DNA from: Balneolaceae bacterium | GTDB lineage: Bacteria > Bacteroidota > Rhodothermia > Balneolales > Balneolaceae | Length of the DNA: 64,000 nucleotides | Direction of reading: 5' to 3' | Assembly (NCBI GenBank): GCA_020832285.1 | Contig: JAFIFB010000024.1 | Location: 1-64,000, forward strand | Part shown: piece after piece, positions 33,544 through 43,059 of the stretch | How the letters are laid out: the number at the start of each line of letters is the position of its first letter | Numbering within the stretch: position 1 is the first letter of the stretch | The notes under the pieces: model-generated | Database searches by the model: none | Told to the model about the DNA's origin: nothing | The model's input: the letters and a program-made list of their open reading frames with translations, nothing else | Translations under genes and position numbers: made by a program

Positions 33544-36480
33544 CTAATTCAAAAATTGATCAAATGTATATGAAATGTAATAAATTGCGCCCAGGTTTGG
33601 CCCCCCGTAGTTAAGATAGTGACGATTATTCAGAATATTGGAGCCACCCACTTTTATAACTGAATTCAAATTGGGCACCCGCCAGGTAACTTGTGCATCA
33701 AGTGTAGAAACTGCAGGGACCGTGCCATTCGCAAATGTCGATGTCCATTCAAATTCATCCTGCCAGCGCCAGATAAGGTTAAACCCCAATCTGTCAGTGA
33801 GTCGTCGATTCCCGATCGAAAAGTTAACTTTATGTTCGGGGGTGTTGAAATCAAACACAAAACCGGCTTGCTGTTCTGTGATCAGCCTGTTCCAGTTATA
33901 ATTAACTGATAGATGATAATTTCGAGGAAGGCTGTAGTCAAATCCAACAGCAGCACCGTGCGAGTGTACGGTTTCGTTCAGGTTGGTATAGAGCTGAAAA
34001 GTGTTTTCTGCATTCCCGGTCAGCAGGGAAGGTGCAATTTGCTGGTTCATCGGGTCTGCCGGGTTTTCCAGATTAATAGGACCAGCAGCACGCCGAACCC
34101 TGAATTGAGCAATGAAGTTATCATAAATATTATAGTAGTAGGCGGCATCAATCAGTAGGAGGTTTCCAAATAACCCTTTGTACCCGATTTCAAAGGATTG
34201 GATCTGCTCTGGACGAACCGGATCGAATTGAGTATAAGGTTCAAGCTCAAGCAGTGCTGCTGGATTTCCTGTAAGAAGTTGATTTATAAACCGGTCTACC
34301 GACTCGAGTGTGAAAGCATTTTCGGTAATATTGTATTTCTCAGCCAGGTAAGACAGACCACCCAAAAGTCTTGCAGTCAGCACGTCGAGGTCGATATACT
34401 GCCCCTGTGTGGTAGGGTTCCTGAACCCTGTCTGATATGATGTACGGAAATTTTGATTATCTGTAACATGAATAACAGAGGAAATTCTGGGATTGAACTG
34501 CCCGTCGAAATTTTCATTTTTATCGTATCTGACTGAGCCGGTGAACCTGATCCTATCATCAAGAAATGATTTTGCAGCCTGTATAAATCCTCCATATTCG
34601 TTAATATTTACCCCACCGTCGGCATCATCAAAAATAGTGCCGTTTGAACGAAGCTGATACTGACGAAAACTTAAACCTATTTGTAAATCAAGAAAGTGAA
34701 TGTAGTTAGTAAAATCATATAATCCCTCTGTATGCAAAAAAAGTGAGTTATCATTGAATATGGCACCTTCCGGTATATTTGCTGAAAAAGAAGCAGATTT
34801 TGCTTCATCAAATTCCCGGGAATCAGGAGAATATCTGTTTTGATCGGCAATATTACGTGCAAAGGTATGAAGCTGATCCGTATTCTCAATACCTTGAGCC
34901 AATGTCCCTAAATAACCAATCCCATACGTTCCGAACCAAATCTCATTTCCACGGCCCGGGTTCGTAAAACACTGCCCGGCATTCTGAAGCTGTTCGTTAC
35001 AGTCTGAATAAATTCCATTAATATAATATCCAACAAAATCAGCAATATAGGAATCTCCTGAATTCTCAAATGTCCCATATGCTCTCGCCATAAAATTATT
35101 TCCTTCAAATTCTATTTTATGTTGATGGATATAAAAATTTTTTAAACTGTAACGCTGAGCACCGGAATATACAGACGTTCCTGCTCCATAATTCAGTGTA
35201 TAACTTGCCTCAAGGTTATCTGACAAACGGTAATGTAAGGATGTACCAAATTTTAAGTTTTCGGCATTATGGTCTACCAGATGTTCTTCATTGTAACCAG
35301 TACGGGCAACAGGCTGATTTGGAAGATGATTCATAGCAAACTGTTGGGCATCTTGTATGGGCATCCCGAGTTGTGTACTCAGGTTTTGAATAAAAGCATC
35401 ACTAAAAGCCAATAAAGCCAAATTAAATGTTCCGTCGTCACCGTAGAGGTGAACACCGTCATAAGCCGGGTTTACAGATACTCCTGATGGTGCAAGATGA
35501 GAATTCTTGTCAGAAAAATCGATTCCGAGCCAGTCATCAGCACGCGAGTAGCTTAAGGTAGCTTTGTATGCAAACCGCTCTCCAACAACATCTGCATATC
35601 GTAATGATATATCATACATCGGCCTTGGGCTGGAGGGTTCACCCAGGTCTGTGTTTCCACCAATGTGATTTAAACCGCTCTGTACATGTACACTCAAACC
35701 GGGATAACGATAAGGATTTTTACTGTTCACAAGCAGAATTCCGTTAAATGCATTCGAGCCATAGAGCGCTGAAGAAGCCCCGGGTATAAATTCCACGCTT
35801 TCTACATCAAGAACTGAGGGGCCATTTAGATTACCAATCGGAAAGTTGAGCGCCGGTGCCTGAGTATCCATACCATCGGTAAGCTGTACCATACGTGTAT
35901 TTCCGGTTGAGTTGAAACCACGTGCATTAATGATCTGAAAGTTGATACTACTGGCAGTCATATCCACTCCCTTGAGGTTTGCCAGGGCGTGATAATAACT
36001 TGGAGCCGCCGTTTGATTAACAGTAATAATATCCATTTTTTCGATGGAAACCGGTGCTTCGAGAATACTTTGTTCAATCCGGGAAGCAGAAACTACAATG
36101 TCAGTACCAAGTATGGTTTCTTCAGTCAGCCCTATTCTCAAATCCGTTACAGTTTGCTCTGTAATCTCAATCTCTTGTGATGAATACCCAATAATAGAAG
36201 CAACGATAGTGACAGGTGGCTCCGCATTAACCCGTAATGTAAACTCTCCACTCGTATTTGTAGCCACACCCACAATGGTTCCTCTTACCACAATATTTAC
36301 ACCTGCCAAACTCTGTCCTGTCCGTGAATCTACCACCATTCCTGAAATGGTAATTCGATCTTCGTACCCTGAAGGGCTATTTGATTCAGCTATAATTTCC
36401 TGCAACCCAATACTGCTACAAATAAAGAAAGTTAGAACAACAAGCTGAATCCATTTAAACTTGATTTTTATTATTCCCAT
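33544..36480 (-). CDS. TonB-dependent outer-membrane receptor (CarbopepD-like N-domain)
   Basis: A 978-residue outer-membrane protein. A signal peptide (about 1-31) is followed by a carboxypeptidase-like regulatory domain (about 42-125, ITISGMVVDSRTGQSLAGVN and VASIIGYSSQEIEI), a plug domain (about 128-250) and a 22-strand beta barrel that ends in a Phe-rich strand (SYTFDQFLN). It imports a ligand at the expense of TonB-ExbBD energy. No SusD-type partner lies next to it. A LacI-type operator 90 bp upstream suggests a sugar-linked ligand, but nothing is proven. Confidence 0.93.
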   Translation of the reverse strand: MGIIKIKFKWIQLVVLTFFICSSIGLQEIIAESNSPSGYEDRITISGMVVDSRTGQSLAGVNIVVRGTIVGVATNTSGEFTLRVNAEPPVTIVASIIGYSSQEIEITEQTVTDLRIGLTEETILGTDIVVSASRIEQSILEAPVSIEKMDIITVNQTAAPSYYHALANLKGVDMTASSINFQIINARGFNSTGNTRMVQLTDGMDTQAPALNFPIGNLNGPSVLDVESVEFIPGASSALYGSNAFNGILLVNSKNPYRYPGLSVHVQSGLNHIGGNTDLGEPSSPRPMYDISLRYADVVGERFAYKATLSYSRADDWLGIDFSDKNSHLAPSGVSVNPAYDGVHLYGDDGTFNLALLAFSDAFIQNLSTQLGMPIQDAQQFAMNHLPNQPVARTGYNEEHLVDHNAENLKFGTSLHYRLSDNLEASYTLNYGAGTSVYSGAQRYSLKNFYIHQHKIEFEGNNFMARAYGTFENSGDSYIADFVGYYINGIYSDCNEQLQNAGQCFTNPGRGNEIWFGTYGIGYLGTLAQGIENTDQLHTFARNIADQNRYSPDSREFDEAKSASFSANIPEGAIFNDNSLFLHTEGLYDFTNYIHFLDLQIGLSFRQYQLRSNGTIFDDADGGVNINEYGGFIQAAKSFLDDRIRFTGSVRYDKNENFDGQFNPRISSVIHVTDNQNFRTSYQTGFRNPTTQGQYIDLDVLTARLLGGLSYLAEKYNITENAFTLESVDRFINQLLTGNPAALLELEPYTQFDPVRPEQIQSFEIGYKGLFGNLLLIDAAYYYNIYDNFIAQFRVRRAAGPINLENPADPMNQQIAPSLLTGNAENTFQLYTNLNETVHSHGAAVGFDYSLPRNYHLSVNYNWNRLITEQQAGFVFDFNTPEHKVNFSIGNRRLTDRLGFNLIWRWQDEFEWTSTFANGTVPAVSTLDAQVTWRVPNLNSVIKVGGSNILNNRHYLNYGGPNLGAIYYISYTFDQFLN

Positions 36481-36569
36481 CTGATCTAAGCTTTTATTCC
36501 GATTAACGGCCGCTGAAAGAAATGGAATTATTTAAGTCGTTATATAAATAAAAACCATATTTTTTTAAA

Positions 36570-36586
36570 TTGCAAGCGCTTTCAAA
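36570..36586. promoter_or_regulatory. LacI-family operator upstream of the receptor gene
   Basis: Read on the minus strand the site is TTTGAAAGCGCTTGCAA, which fits the consensus TGWAAGCGYTWNCA known for LacI-family (CcpA/MalR-like) regulators. It lies about 90 bp upstream of the receptor start. The central AAGCGCTT palindrome is perfect. No LacI-type gene is in the window. Confidence 0.6.
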
Positions 36587-36764
36587 CTAAATTTATATGC
36601 TTAATGGGGTTGTTTTAATAAATCTAAAATATTCATGGCTTGTAGAGAAAGATTATAAAACAGTTTTTATTTGCGTAGCAATAAACAATATTGGGTTTCG
36701 TCTTATTATACATCCAACCGAGAGCCATTCCGGGTTACACGAATCATTTATCTGAATTGAGAAT

Positions 36765-37460
36765 ATGAAAACCAAAATTTATTATATCCTTTTCGCACTG
36801 TTTCATTTTGCGGTCCTGTTTCAAACAACAAACGTTTATTCGCAACCGGGAACCATTACAGTTGAAACAGCCGGAGAAACTGAAGTGGCTGCTGATCTGA
36901 TCTACTTTCAGGTAAATATTACCCAGTTTGATAAAGACGCCCGCGAGGCTTTCCAGCGACACAAAGAACAGGAAAACTACCTAACCTCCTTGCTGAAAGA
37001 AAAAGAGATCGATGAGAGACATATTTTTGCCAATCCCATCAGCATTTCAGAAACACGCTGGCAACAGGAAGGTTCCGGGTTTGAAACACGACAGCAGGTC
37101 ACCATCCGCCTGGATGATGTAACCCGGTTCGAAAGTATGCAGATTGCCCTGATAGAGAATGGTTTTGTGAACTTTTCCGGAAACTTCAGCTCTACAAAAA
37201 TTGCTGAAGCCCGGGATGAGGCCCTTTCAAAGGCTGTAAAAGAAGCGAAAAGGCAGGCCGAAATTCTTGCCAATGCAGCCGGCAAGCAAATTGTTACCAT
37301 CCAGTCGATTGAGTACGGTTCTCCATATGAGCATTACCCCACACTGAGAAGTGCTTCTATGGCCTTTGAATCTGACAGCGGCTCACTCCTTCAATTTGAA
37401 CGAACCTTGCCGGTTAAAGAAAATGTAAAGGTAGTTTTTTTGCTGGAGAATATAGATTGA
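36765..37460 (+). CDS. SIMPL-domain (DUF541) periplasmic protein
   Basis: A 231-residue protein with a signal peptide (about 1-26) and a SIMPL (DUF541) domain over most of its length; ITVETAGETEVAADLIYFQV, a long helix with YLTSLLKEKEIDERHI, RQQVTIRLDDVTRFESM, then KAVKEAKRQAEILANAAGK. Family members are oligomeric periplasmic proteins of unclear role, some linked to stress. It is divergent from the receptor gene and convergent with the next receptor gene, with only 23 bp between the stops. Confidence 0.9.
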   Translation: MKTKIYYILFALFHFAVLFQTTNVYSQPGTITVETAGETEVAADLIYFQVNITQFDKDAREAFQRHKEQENYLTSLLKEKEIDERHIFANPISISETRWQQEGSGFETRQQVTIRLDDVTRFESMQIALIENGFVNFSGNFSSTKIAEARDEALSKAVKEAKRQAEILANAAGKQIVTIQSIEYGSPYEHYPTLRSASMAFESDSGSLLQFERTLPVKENVKVVFLLENID

Positions 37461-37483
37461 CTCCAAATTTCTATACTTGCAAT

Positions 37484-40303
37484 TTAAAAATTGTAACTGA
37501 ATGTGAGTTGAATTACCTGGCCGCTTTTGTAACTGATAATCGGGTGATCTCTTCCGGTATTTATTTTACCGTTTCGGTCTGAATCCTGATAAAACGAATA
37601 ACTCGAATTCAATAGGTTCTGAATCCCCAGCTGAACCGATGCTGAAGTTGTCATATATTTGGTAAGGCTTACATCCATGCTGTGCCTTGGCATTTCATAA
37701 ATGGTGGGAAACAGTACATCACCCACCGAAAAAATTCTTGGACCGATCACATTATAAACAACACTTCCAGACAGATTTCTGGGATGGTCGTAATAGAGTG
37801 CAGCATTCAGAATGTATGGCGACTGTCCCTGAAGCGGCCTTACTTTTTCCTGGGCTACGGCAATCTCTCCCAAATCTACTTCAGTAAAAATAAGTGAACC
37901 ATTCAGGTTTGCTGAAAAGCGGTCAATAAATACACTGCTGGTTACACCCTGGAATGACTTTCTAATCTCCAGTTCAACTCCATAACTAACAGCACTTTCA
38001 GCGTTGATGTAACCAAACTGCGGATTCTCAGTTACAACTGTTGTCTTGGTTTCAATCGGCTTGTCGAAATATTTAATAAAACCTCCAATACTTATCGTTT
38101 CACCCACTCTTGGATAAAACTCAAACCTCAGGTCGGCATTATCAATTGTAGCCGGTACTAAACCAGGATTTCCTACTCTGCCGGCATCTATTTTGTAATC
38201 ATAAAAAACAAATGGCGCAAGTTCACGAAATTCCGGACGGTTGATCGTTCGTCCATAACCGGCCCTGAACTGAAGCTTTTCATGGAGAGAAAATGATGCA
38301 TTTAAGAATGGCAGTACTGATAACACTGGATTTTTCACTACAATTTCCTCGAAATCATCTCTGCTCTTCAGATTTTGAACATTATTCTCAACTCTTAATC
38401 CGCCATCCATTGAGTGATTGCCAAAATGGATCTCCGTACTCAGGTAACCGGCTGCAGTCAGGCTTGTAGCTGTGTAAGAATCGATAGGCCGGGTTCCCTC
38501 TTCGATCACAAACCCGTTTGGTACCCGCACATATTCTTCCGAAAAGATCTCTTCCAGGGGCAAGCGGATTAAATCTTCCCTTACATTTGGATCGAAAAAC
38601 CCGGGATAAAGATATGAAATATAACGCGATGAAAAGGTCCGGTCTCTGTAATCTACCAGGTACCCAGCCTTTATTCGGGATATAGTTCCTCCAATATTTG
38701 CAGTATAATCTGCTTTTTGATTGATAGAAAACTCTGTCATTTCCCCGAAATATCGCCCTGTATCGAACAGGTTTGAAGATGGAGGCATTTGCATGCTGAA
38801 ATTTGTATTGGGTTGGCTTAAAGGCCTGAATGTCCTGAACCGGCGAAGGTCAGGTTCGTTTTCATGCAAAAGACTGCCTCCCGCGACCCAAAGGATGGAG
38901 CTCACTTCCCCGAACTGATGATAGCCTTCAAGCTGTCCGGAATAAATAGACCGGCTTCGATAACCCAGCAGGTAGTTCCGGAGTTCATCATCCGGCCTTT
39001 GAATAAAATCCGTTCCATTTCTGATGATGGTTTCATTATCTCCGATTTGATTGAACAAGTTTTTAAAGCTGATGTAATTATTTTCACTGAACCGAAGTTT
39101 CCAGTTCGACATCAGGCTGATTTTATTCTCTTTGCTATAAAAATCATCGGAATACTGAAATCTCTTCAAGATAGGCTGGGATTGATCAACCCACTCAAAA
39201 TAGCGAAGAAAATCGCGCTGCGAATATTGAAATCCGGTGGAGTAATCGATGGTTGTTACCGTTGAAAGCTGCCTCCCCCTCACAGTGGAATTTCTGCCTA
39301 TCTGTATACCCAGTGAGTAATCGGGCAGTGCAGTTGATTCAATTGGGTTAAAATTGTTGGGCAGCGAATGCGCACTCGAAATTCTTAAATCTGAGTTCCT
39401 TGCTGAATTCTGAAGTTCATTCGAAGAAGGAAAATTTTTGGGAAGTTTACGGTAACCGTTATCGAAACCGATAAAATCGGTACCTGATCCATTGGATTGC
39501 ATAAATGAACTTCCCGTTGTGCCTGTTCTGAACCCGGTGCCCATACTGAGTTTCAGGAAATTTGCATCCACATTATCAATAGTAAAAAGCTGAATCACTC
39601 CGCCTGCAAAATCGCCCGGCAGATCAGGTGAGCCGGATTTATAGATCATCATCCTGTCGAGCGATCCGCTTGAGATCATATCAAAAGAGAACGTTCGCTT
39701 GTCGATTTCGGTGCTGGGTGCAGCACTGTTGTTAATCATTACATTATTGTAGCGCTCGCTTAATCCCCGGATAAAAACAAAGCGGTTTTCAGCAATGGTT
39801 ACACCTGGAATGCGCTGCATAACCTGGGCAGCATTTCCATCCTGCGACAGTGAAATTTGCTGCCTGGATACACCACTGGTTACCTGGGTGGCATAACGAA
39901 CATCAAGCACAACTGAAGAGATGGTGCTTTCATCCCTGTATGCTGTTACGGTAATTTCACCCAGTTCCGCCTCTCCCATGGAGAGAACAAAATCGAGAGT
40001 GGTTCTTTCTCCGGATATGATCTCTACTTCTGTAACTGTTAACGTGCTATACCCAACAAAAGAAACTACAATATCGTAAAAACCTTCGGGTATATTTCTA
40101 ATGATGTACCGACCATCAAAATCGGATGCTACACCAGTACCTGCATCTTTAATCTGTATTGTTGCCCCAATGATGGTTTCTTGTGATTGTTGATCAAATA
40201 CAGTTCCCTGCAAAGAGCCTGTTTGTGCAAATACACTGTTACTAACGCCAATAATTAACAGGAAACTTGTGAGAAGAAAAAATTTGGTATCTATTGTTTT
40301 CAT
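37484..40303 (-). CDS. TonB-dependent outer-membrane receptor
   Basis: A 939-residue receptor. It has a signal peptide (about 1-26), a CarbopepD-like domain (about 30-110), a plug region with NAAQVMQRIPGVTIAENRFV and IRGLSERYNNVMIN, and a beta barrel ending in QVIQLTFSYNF. The ERYNNVMINNSAAPSTEIDK segment is conserved in many such receptors. It is the last gene of a minus-strand unit with two lipoproteins and no SusD, so the lipoproteins may be its surface partners. The substrate is unknown. Confidence 0.92.
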   Translation of the reverse strand: MKTIDTKFFLLTSFLLIIGVSNSVFAQTGSLQGTVFDQQSQETIIGATIQIKDAGTGVASDFDGRYIIRNIPEGFYDIVVSFVGYSTLTVTEVEIISGERTTLDFVLSMGEAELGEITVTAYRDESTISSVVLDVRYATQVTSGVSRQQISLSQDGNAAQVMQRIPGVTIAENRFVFIRGLSERYNNVMINNSAAPSTEIDKRTFSFDMISSGSLDRMMIYKSGSPDLPGDFAGGVIQLFTIDNVDANFLKLSMGTGFRTGTTGSSFMQSNGSGTDFIGFDNGYRKLPKNFPSSNELQNSARNSDLRISSAHSLPNNFNPIESTALPDYSLGIQIGRNSTVRGRQLSTVTTIDYSTGFQYSQRDFLRYFEWVDQSQPILKRFQYSDDFYSKENKISLMSNWKLRFSENNYISFKNLFNQIGDNETIIRNGTDFIQRPDDELRNYLLGYRSRSIYSGQLEGYHQFGEVSSILWVAGGSLLHENEPDLRRFRTFRPLSQPNTNFSMQMPPSSNLFDTGRYFGEMTEFSINQKADYTANIGGTISRIKAGYLVDYRDRTFSSRYISYLYPGFFDPNVREDLIRLPLEEIFSEEYVRVPNGFVIEEGTRPIDSYTATSLTAAGYLSTEIHFGNHSMDGGLRVENNVQNLKSRDDFEEIVVKNPVLSVLPFLNASFSLHEKLQFRAGYGRTINRPEFRELAPFVFYDYKIDAGRVGNPGLVPATIDNADLRFEFYPRVGETISIGGFIKYFDKPIETKTTVVTENPQFGYINAESAVSYGVELEIRKSFQGVTSSVFIDRFSANLNGSLIFTEVDLGEIAVAQEKVRPLQGQSPYILNAALYYDHPRNLSGSVVYNVIGPRIFSVGDVLFPTIYEMPRHSMDVSLTKYMTTSASVQLGIQNLLNSSYSFYQDSDRNGKINTGRDHPIISYKSGQVIQLTFSYNF

Positions 40304-40354
40304 TTTAAAAATGGTTCATGTCAGAATTTTATATAAAATGTATTTCCTGCCTGA

Positions 40355-40951
40355 TTAAAGACGTGCATTTCTGAATACTTCTGCAGGATTAAAAAGTGTG
40401 GTTACCCATTTTCTTTCCACAGTATCAAACGATGTATGCTCATTTGGGAATTCTATATATTCAACTCCTCCTGAGTTTTTTGTATAGTAAGGTGAGAGAT
40501 CTTCACCCTGTATCAATTTAGAGAATAGCAGTTCTGATTTAACAGAAAGTTCATCGGGGACCATTTTCCAGGTACGAAATTTTTCCTCGTAAAAAGTTAT
40601 ATGCCCATCATCAAGGTGTACTACTCCGGCTGTAGCTGTACGCTTACCATACAGGCTGGGTGCTTCAATAGTTGTTAGAAAATAAATTTCTTTCCCGTTG
40701 CCGGGTTTAAAGTAAAATTCAAGGGTATAATTTCCCGCAAGTTTTCGATAATACTCATCGAACTCTTCTGAAAATCGGGTTTGGTACGTGGCTTCTGGGG
40801 CTAATTTGCCCATATAATGAATGATGGATGAAAGAAATTCATATTTTTCTTCACTCTTGAGGTGCAGGTCTGCTTCAAATTTCGGGATAGAGGTATGCTG
40901 TGTGCAGGACATGAACAGAATGACAGTTAATAGAATGGGCGTATATCGCAT
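40355..40951 (-). CDS. Small lipoprotein of the receptor unit
   Basis: A 198-residue protein with a short signal peptide and the lipobox LFMSC at about residues 11-15 (Cys 15). The mature part has no family I recognise; it contains a strand-rich stretch (YTLEFYFKPGNGKEIYFLTT) and a conserved-looking FEEKFRTWKMV-like region. It lies 51 bp before the receptor gene on the same strand and 105 bp after the larger lipoprotein gene. A role at the outer membrane together with the receptor is an inference from position only. Confidence 0.8.
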   Translation of the reverse strand: MRYTPILLTVILFMSCTQHTSIPKFEADLHLKSEEKYEFLSSIIHYMGKLAPEATYQTRFSEEFDEYYRKLAGNYTLEFYFKPGNGKEIYFLTTIEAPSLYGKRTATAGVVHLDDGHITFYEEKFRTWKMVPDELSVKSELLFSKLIQGEDLSPYYTKNSGGVEYIEFPNEHTSFDTVERKWVTTLFNPAEVFRNARL

Positions 40952-41005
40952 AGGTACTTCCTCAAGAGATTTTTAATTAATCGCTGATCATTTTCATTAA
41001 TAAAT

Positions 41006-41032
41006 GGCATATCCCTCACTGTGGGATATGCC
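41006..41032 (-). promoter_or_regulatory. Intergenic hairpin between the two lipoprotein genes
   Basis: GGCATATCCC (41006-41015) and GGGATATGCC (41023-41032) form a perfect 10-bp stem with a 7-nt loop, 24 bp after the stop of the large lipoprotein gene. Only ATTTATTAATG follows on the minus strand, so full termination is unlikely. It may protect the upstream mRNA end or let part of the transcripts stop, thereby raising lipoprotein over receptor. Confidence 0.6.
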
Positions 41033-41056
41033 TGGAACAGAAGGTGAGAAAAGGAA

Positions 41057-42478
41057 TTAGTACACTTTATCCACAGGGTCAAACTCAGCCCAGCCACTGG
41101 CCCAGTTATCACTGCCAAAAGCACCTATGAAATCAACTTCGTCAAAAAATCCGGCGCGATATTGTTCATTAAAAATGGGGTGTGAAAAATCAGCTCCTGC
41201 GGCAAGTACACCCGATGTAACTGTAAAATCTGTAGTAGAGGGGTAATTATCTGCCAGCCTTGAACCAAAGAAAACATCAGGGTTTAATCCAAGATCCTGG
41301 TGAATTGCATCGCTGAAAGGGCCTTCGACGAAGGTGTTTTTAGCAAGGAAATAATCAGCAACCTTATCAGCTTCAACCCCGCTGCCTGCTCTGAAAGCTG
41401 AGCCATTCAATCCAACAAGGATATTGTTTTCAAGAAATCCTCTGCCCTCGTTGTAGTTGTTATAGACTGATGGCTGGTTCATTCGTATTCCGTTAGTAAA
41501 ACCTGTGAACACAGAATTAAAAATTGAAATGTTCACACGCCTCCTCAGGTCAATAGCATTGCTGAAGTTGTTGTTGCCAACACTTGTTCCCTCTTTAACC
41601 GGACCAACAATAGTAACATTTGAAAATGCAGCTGATGTGTAGGGTGTAACATCATTATCATTCGGCCCGTTATCACACTCAATTCCATTCGAGCCGGATT
41701 GATCTGCAAAGCCGGGATATCGAACTGCCAATGCATATTGAACATTGCCCGACCAGCCGTAGTCACAGTCAAAATCATCATCCCACATAGCGTGAGAGAT
41801 AAAATATTTTCCGTTAACGGTTCCGCCAAACCATTCAAATCCATCGTCTCCGCCAAATGAAACCATATTGTATTCCATCAAAGTACCGCGGCCTACACCA
41901 CCCATAGTGATAGAGTTCGTTTCATTATTGGGTGAAAGTTCAATTCCACCAAATTCCACTCGTACATAGCGAAGGATACCGGATGATTCATCATCAAACT
42001 CGGTACTCCCTGTTGTTCCAAAAAATACTTCCGGTGTAATGCCTTCGATTGCAGGGTTAGGTTGATTTACATTTGCTCTTCCCAAAATCACAAGACCACC
42101 CCAGTCGCCTCTGTCCCGTACGCCGGGGGCCTGAGCCGAAGTGAATACTATTGGTTCATCTTTTTTGCCATCTGCAATTATCTTGCCGCCTTTATCAATA
42201 ATAAGTGTGGCACGAGTAGCTTTGTCGCCAAAAATAACAGTCCCGGGATCAATGGTGAGTGTTTGCCCGTCGCGCACAAATACCTGCCCCAGCAACATAT
42301 ATTTCTTATCAGGTGTGAGGGTTTGTGTAGTCAGGTCACCAGTTAATTCAATAAACTCGGGATCAGGATCGGGTGTTGGATTTAGCGGATTATCATTATC
42401 GCTGCATGCTGCTGCAAGAGCGATTACCACGAATACCATGAGGATATTTCGCAGAATTAGATAGGTGTAATTTTTCAT
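41057..42478 (-). CDS. Large lipoprotein with beta-helix-like repeats
   Basis: A 473-residue lipoprotein: signal peptide with LAAAC (Cys about 25), an Asn/Pro/Asp linker, then ELTGDLTTQTLTPDKKYMLL, GQTLTIDPGTVIFGDKATRA and further strand-turn-strand units with Asn and Gly, including DRGDWGGLVILGRAN and many SxFxN-type repeats. The pattern suggests a right-handed parallel beta-helix. It is the first gene of the receptor unit, in the position usually held by SusD, but unlike SusD it has no TPR helices. It may catch a polymer or an ion-bound ligand; the substrate is unknown. Confidence 0.85.
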   Translation of the reverse strand: MKNYTYLILRNILMVFVVIALAAACSDNDNPLNPTPDPDPEFIELTGDLTTQTLTPDKKYMLLGQVFVRDGQTLTIDPGTVIFGDKATRATLIIDKGGKIIADGKKDEPIVFTSAQAPGVRDRGDWGGLVILGRANVNQPNPAIEGITPEVFFGTTGSTEFDDESSGILRYVRVEFGGIELSPNNETNSITMGGVGRGTLMEYNMVSFGGDDGFEWFGGTVNGKYFISHAMWDDDFDCDYGWSGNVQYALAVRYPGFADQSGSNGIECDNGPNDNDVTPYTSAAFSNVTIVGPVKEGTSVGNNNFSNAIDLRRRVNISIFNSVFTGFTNGIRMNQPSVYNNYNEGRGFLENNILVGLNGSAFRAGSGVEADKVADYFLAKNTFVEGPFSDAIHQDLGLNPDVFFGSRLADNYPSTTDFTVTSGVLAAGADFSHPIFNEQYRAGFFDEVDFIGAFGSDNWASGWAEFDPVDKVY

Positions 42479-43059
42479 GTGCTGATAAATAAGTTTGATT
42501 AGTTGATGAGATAAATCTCACGTCAATCAAAGCTATCTACCGTGTGTTATCTAATTGTAATCAAAAGGAGGGCTAATGTTAAGAAATTGTTTTATAATCA
42601 TTCTAAATCAATGTACCCCAGCTATTTTCACAAATACATATATTAGCGTATTATAAAACTATTCTCAATAAAACGGGATACTTACAGTCTTGTGACTAAC
42701 AGAAAAGATAAACACTTCTACTTTGAACTACATGCTGAATCAGGTTGTAACCTTAAGCAGACTACGCTTTTCTCCCGTAAACGAATTTGGGTTAATGGAC
42801 AGGACCCTGCTAAACCACACACAGCTGCCTTGTCATCTTTTAATGTATAGCTTTTACGAAGATTAGTCATTTTATAGATAATACAGACTACTGGTGATAT
42901 TCTTAAAATGTAAAAAATTAGCATTGTGAGGGAAGTGCTATCACATATCACTCAGCGATCTGTTTTTCATAATACATTCTATAAAATATTAGCCTTTGTT
43001 TGTTTGTTCTGACTGATGGACAATACATTAAAGCTAATAATTATTATGAAAACCGCGGG
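42479..43059. other. 581-bp intergenic region upstream of the receptor unit
   Basis: No credible gene; a frame at 42718-42951 on the minus strand has an odd composition and is not called. On the minus strand the sequence TAGCTTTG (42528-42535) fits the TAnnTTTG -7 box. A TTTG lies upstream but 26 bp away rather than about 20. The rest is AT-rich and shows nothing I can name. Confidence 0.45.
42528..42535 (-). promoter_or_regulatory. Candidate -7 box (TAGCTTTG) of the receptor unit
   Basis: An exact TAnnTTTG element on the minus strand 50 bp before the lipoprotein ATG. A matching -33 box is missing at 19-21 bp; the nearest TTTG (42562-42565 on the plus strand as CAAA) is 26 bp away. It is therefore a weak promoter or one that needs an activator. 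Confidence 0.4.

Noticed and set aside
42718-42951. A 77-residue minus-strand frame in the 581-bp gap
   Set aside because: Odd composition, many cysteines, no ribosome-binding or family evidence.
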